NCBI GenBank assembly: GCA_002413185.1
Contig: DHWM01000185.1
Span: 4,418 to 10,946, forward strand
Direction of reading: 5' to 3'
Source of the DNA: Actinobacteria bacterium UBA5182
GTDB taxonomy: Bacteria > Actinomycetota > UBA4738
DNA length: 6,529 bases
The translations under genes were made by a program, and so were the position numbers. The notes under the pieces were generated by a model. The model did not search any database. It saw nothing but the letters and a program-made list of their open reading frames with translations, and was not told the DNA's origin. Each line of letters starts with the position of its first letter. Positions within the stretch are counted from its first letter, which is position 1. Below are positions 5,088-6,529 of the stretch, in pieces.

Positions 5088-6130
5088 TGGCTCGGCCCCG
5101 GACGACCCACCGGTTCGTCCTGGCGGGGATGGTGGTGCTCTTGGGGGTGTCGATCCTGGCCGGAGTGGCGTTCGGGTCGGTGGGGATCTCCCCGGTCACC
5201 TCGGTGCAGCTTTTCGCTTGGAAGCTCCATCTGGCCGCGCGACCGGCGGGAGTACCGGAGTCGACGGTGCTGATCCTGTTCCAGCTTCGGCTTCCCCGAG
5301 TGCTGCTGGGGGCGTTGGTCGGAGCGGCGCTGGCGGCAGCGGGGACCCTGTTCCAGGCCCTCTTCAGAAATCCGATGGCCGATCCCGCCATCATCGGGGT
5401 CTCCTCGGGAGCGGCACTCGGGGCGATCCTGGTCATCCTGGCAGGAGGGGGAGCGGTGGCCGGCGGCCTGGCCATCCCCGGGGCGGCCTTCCTGGGGGCC
5501 GTGGCCACCGCTTTCCTGGTGTACCGGCTGGCCAGGCTGGGACCATCGGTCCAGGTGGCCACGCTCCTGCTCTCGGGCATCGCCGTGGCAGCGATCATCT
5601 CGGCCTGTATCTCGATGGTGATGACCCTGTCGGGCCAGGACATCCGGTCGATCTACTTCTGGCTCCTGGGAGGGCTCGGTTCGGCCAGCTGGCAGCGGCT
5701 CGCCCTGGCCGTGCCGTTCGTGGTCCTCGGGGTGGCTCTGGCCGTATCCCGCGCGGGCGATCTCAATCTCACCGCGCTTGGCGAGGAGCGGGCCGGACAG
5801 CTCGGCCTGGAAGTCGAAGGGTTCAAGCGCCTGATGCTCGGGACGGGTTCGATCCTCACGGCCGCCGCGGTCTCGGTGTCGGGCTTGATCGGATTCGTCG
5901 GGCTGATGACGCCGCACATATTGCGCCTCGTGGTGGGGTCGGATCACCGCCGACTGCTGCCGGCGTCGATCCTGGGGGGCGCCTCGTTCATGATCCTGGC
6001 CGATCTGGCCGCCCGGACCGCCATCCGTCCCGAGGAGATCCCGGTGGGTGCGGTGACGGCGCTCCTGGGAGGGCCGTTCTTCCTCTATCTGCTTCGGCGC
6101 GAACGAAGGGCGGCGGGTGCGGGGGCCTGA
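5087..6130 (+). CDS. btuC: Cobalamin ABC transporter permease, FecCD family
   Basis: A 347-residue, highly hydrophobic protein of the FecCD/BtuC family, in which such lengths normally correspond to ten membrane helices per subunit. The first helix is at about 11-31. LRLPRVLLGALVGAALAAAG (67-86) leads into the signature FQALFRNPMADPAIIGVSSG (89-108). GDLNLTALGEERAGQLGLE (224-242) is the cytoplasmic loop expected to contact the ATPase. GLIGFVGLMTPHILRLVVG (266-284) and PEEIPVGAVTALLGGPFF (315-332) complete the family pattern. It forms the translocation pathway as a dimer with two BtuD subunits. The ATG shares its A with the last base of the btuF TGA (TGATG), so translation is probably coupled. 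The longer open frame upstream is out-of-frame sequence within btuF. Siderophore permeases have the same fold; the B12 assignment rests on the riboswitch. Confidence 0.93.
   Translation: MARPRTTHRFVLAGMVVLLGVSILAGVAFGSVGISPVTSVQLFAWKLHLAARPAGVPESTVLILFQLRLPRVLLGALVGAALAAAGTLFQALFRNPMADPAIIGVSSGAALGAILVILAGGGAVAGGLAIPGAAFLGAVATAFLVYRLARLGPSVQVATLLLSGIAVAAIISACISMVMTLSGQDIRSIYFWLLGGLGSASWQRLALAVPFVVLGVALAVSRAGDLNLTALGEERAGQLGLEVEGFKRLMLGTGSILTAAAVSVSGLIGFVGLMTPHILRLVVGSDHRRLLPASILGGASFMILADLAARTAIRPEEIPVGAVTALLGGPFFLYLLRRERRAAGAGA
6106..6110 (+). promoter_or_regulatory. Probable ribosome binding site of btuD, inside btuC
   Basis: AAGGG lies six bases before the GTG at 6117 and supports that start. 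A second, stronger purine run (AGGAGGAG, 6133-6140) lies after the btuC stop. No in-frame ATG, GTG or TTG follows it at a usable distance, only CTG codons at 6153 and 6159. Confidence 0.45.
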
Positions 6131-6529
6131 ACAGGAGGAGGCCGGGCGCGGCCTGGCCCTGGGCGGCGTCACCGTCGGATACGGGTCGAGGGTGGTCCTG
6201 CGGGACGTCTCGCTGGTGGCCCGCCCCGGAGAGGTGACCGGGCTGATCGGGGCGAACGGCTCGGGGAAGACGACGCTCGTTCGGGTGGCCTCGAGGGGTC
6301 TTCGTCCCTCCACTGGAACCGTTCGTGTGAACGGGCTCGATCCATACGCCCTCTCGGCCCGCGGGGCGGCCCGGTTGGTTGCGGTCGTCCCGCAGGAGGT
6401 TGTCCCGGCATTTTCCTATTCCGTCCGCGAGCTGGTGATGATGGGCCGCGCGCCATATCTCGGGACCTTCGGCACGGCGACGTCGCGAGACTGGCAGCGT
6501 TCCCGGTGGGCGATGGCGGCCGCGAACGT
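6117..6529 (+). CDS. btuD: Cobalamin ABC transporter ATP-binding protein, 3'-truncated by the window edge
   Basis: The first 137 codons of an ABC ATPase of the FecE/BtuD type. Y22 in the VGYGSR segment is the A-loop aromatic. The Walker A motif is GANGSGKTT (45-53). PQEVVPAF begins with the Q-loop glutamine Q93, and SVRELVMMGRAPYLGTFG is the helical-domain signature of iron/B12 importer ATPases. The signature motif, Walker B and H-loop would lie past the window edge. It should power the BtuFC importer from the cytoplasmic side. The chosen GTG overlaps the end of btuC by 14 bp and has a modest Shine-Dalgarno sequence. The first 12 or so residues (PEQEEAGRG) are poorly conserved-looking, so the true start could be slightly different. 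The call as an ABC ATPase is firm; the B12 role follows from the operon. Confidence 0.9.
   Translation, partial: MRGPEQEEAGRGLALGGVTVGYGSRVVLRDVSLVARPGEVTGLIGANGSGKTTLVRVASRGLRPSTGTVRVNGLDPYALSARGAARLVAVVPQEVVPAFSYSVRELVMMGRAPYLGTFGTATSRDWQRSRWAMAAAN

Noticed and set aside
4895..6313. Minus-strand open frame of about 470 codons antisense to btuC
   Set aside because: Its translation is a hydrophilic Arg/Gln/Pro-rich string, the typical shadow of a hydrophobic membrane protein gene.
1..6529. CRISPR array, tRNA, rRNA, insertion sequence or phage/defence module
   Set aside because: No spaced direct repeats, no tRNA-like cloverleaf, no transposase or terminal inverted repeats and no defence-type domains were seen; nearly all sequence is explained by the listed genes and leader.

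Overview
The window is a compact stretch of high-G+C bacterial chromosome, with third codon positions dominated by G and C. Three things suggest an actinobacterium or a similar high-G+C lineage: the codon use, the frequent GTG starts, and the two solute-side proteins that both look like lipoproteins. I cannot name a species. It reads as ordinary core-type genome: I see no mobile element, tRNA, rRNA, CRISPR array or compositional island.

Layout. (1) 1-780, plus strand: the C-terminal 259 residues of a glycine cleavage T protein (GcvT), cut by the left edge. (2) 3604-746, minus strand: three genes in a probable operon. In transcription order they are an uncharacterised lipoprotein, a metallo-beta-lactamase-fold hydrolase and an M20-family metallopeptidase. 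The last gene runs 35 bp into the 3' end of gcvT, so the two convergent genes overlap tail to tail with no visible terminator. (3) 3605-4088: a 484-bp divergent regulatory region. It holds a near-leaderless promoter for the minus-strand operon, a promoter candidate for the plus strand, a complete cobalamin riboswitch aptamer (about 3750-3957) and a strong intrinsic terminator (4016-4049). A good ribosome binding site precedes the next gene. (4) 4089-6529, plus strand: btuF, btuC and btuD, the last cut by the right edge. Start and stop codons overlap between them.

How it works together. The btu genes encode a complete vitamin B12/corrinoid ABC importer: lipid-anchored binding protein, membrane permease and ATPase. 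The riboswitch followed by a terminator indicates feedback control. When cobalamin is plentiful the leader RNA should favour termination before btuF, and when it is scarce transcription should read into the importer. The minus-strand operon has two hydrolases with intact metal-binding motifs but unknown substrates, plus a secreted lipoprotein of unknown function. Nothing in the sequence links it to B12. The strongest parts of the annotation are the riboswitch, terminator and btuFCD. The least understood gene is the lipoprotein at 2894-3604. The mechanistic details I propose, an L13-linked antiterminator and competing 5' hairpins, are inferences from base pairing only.
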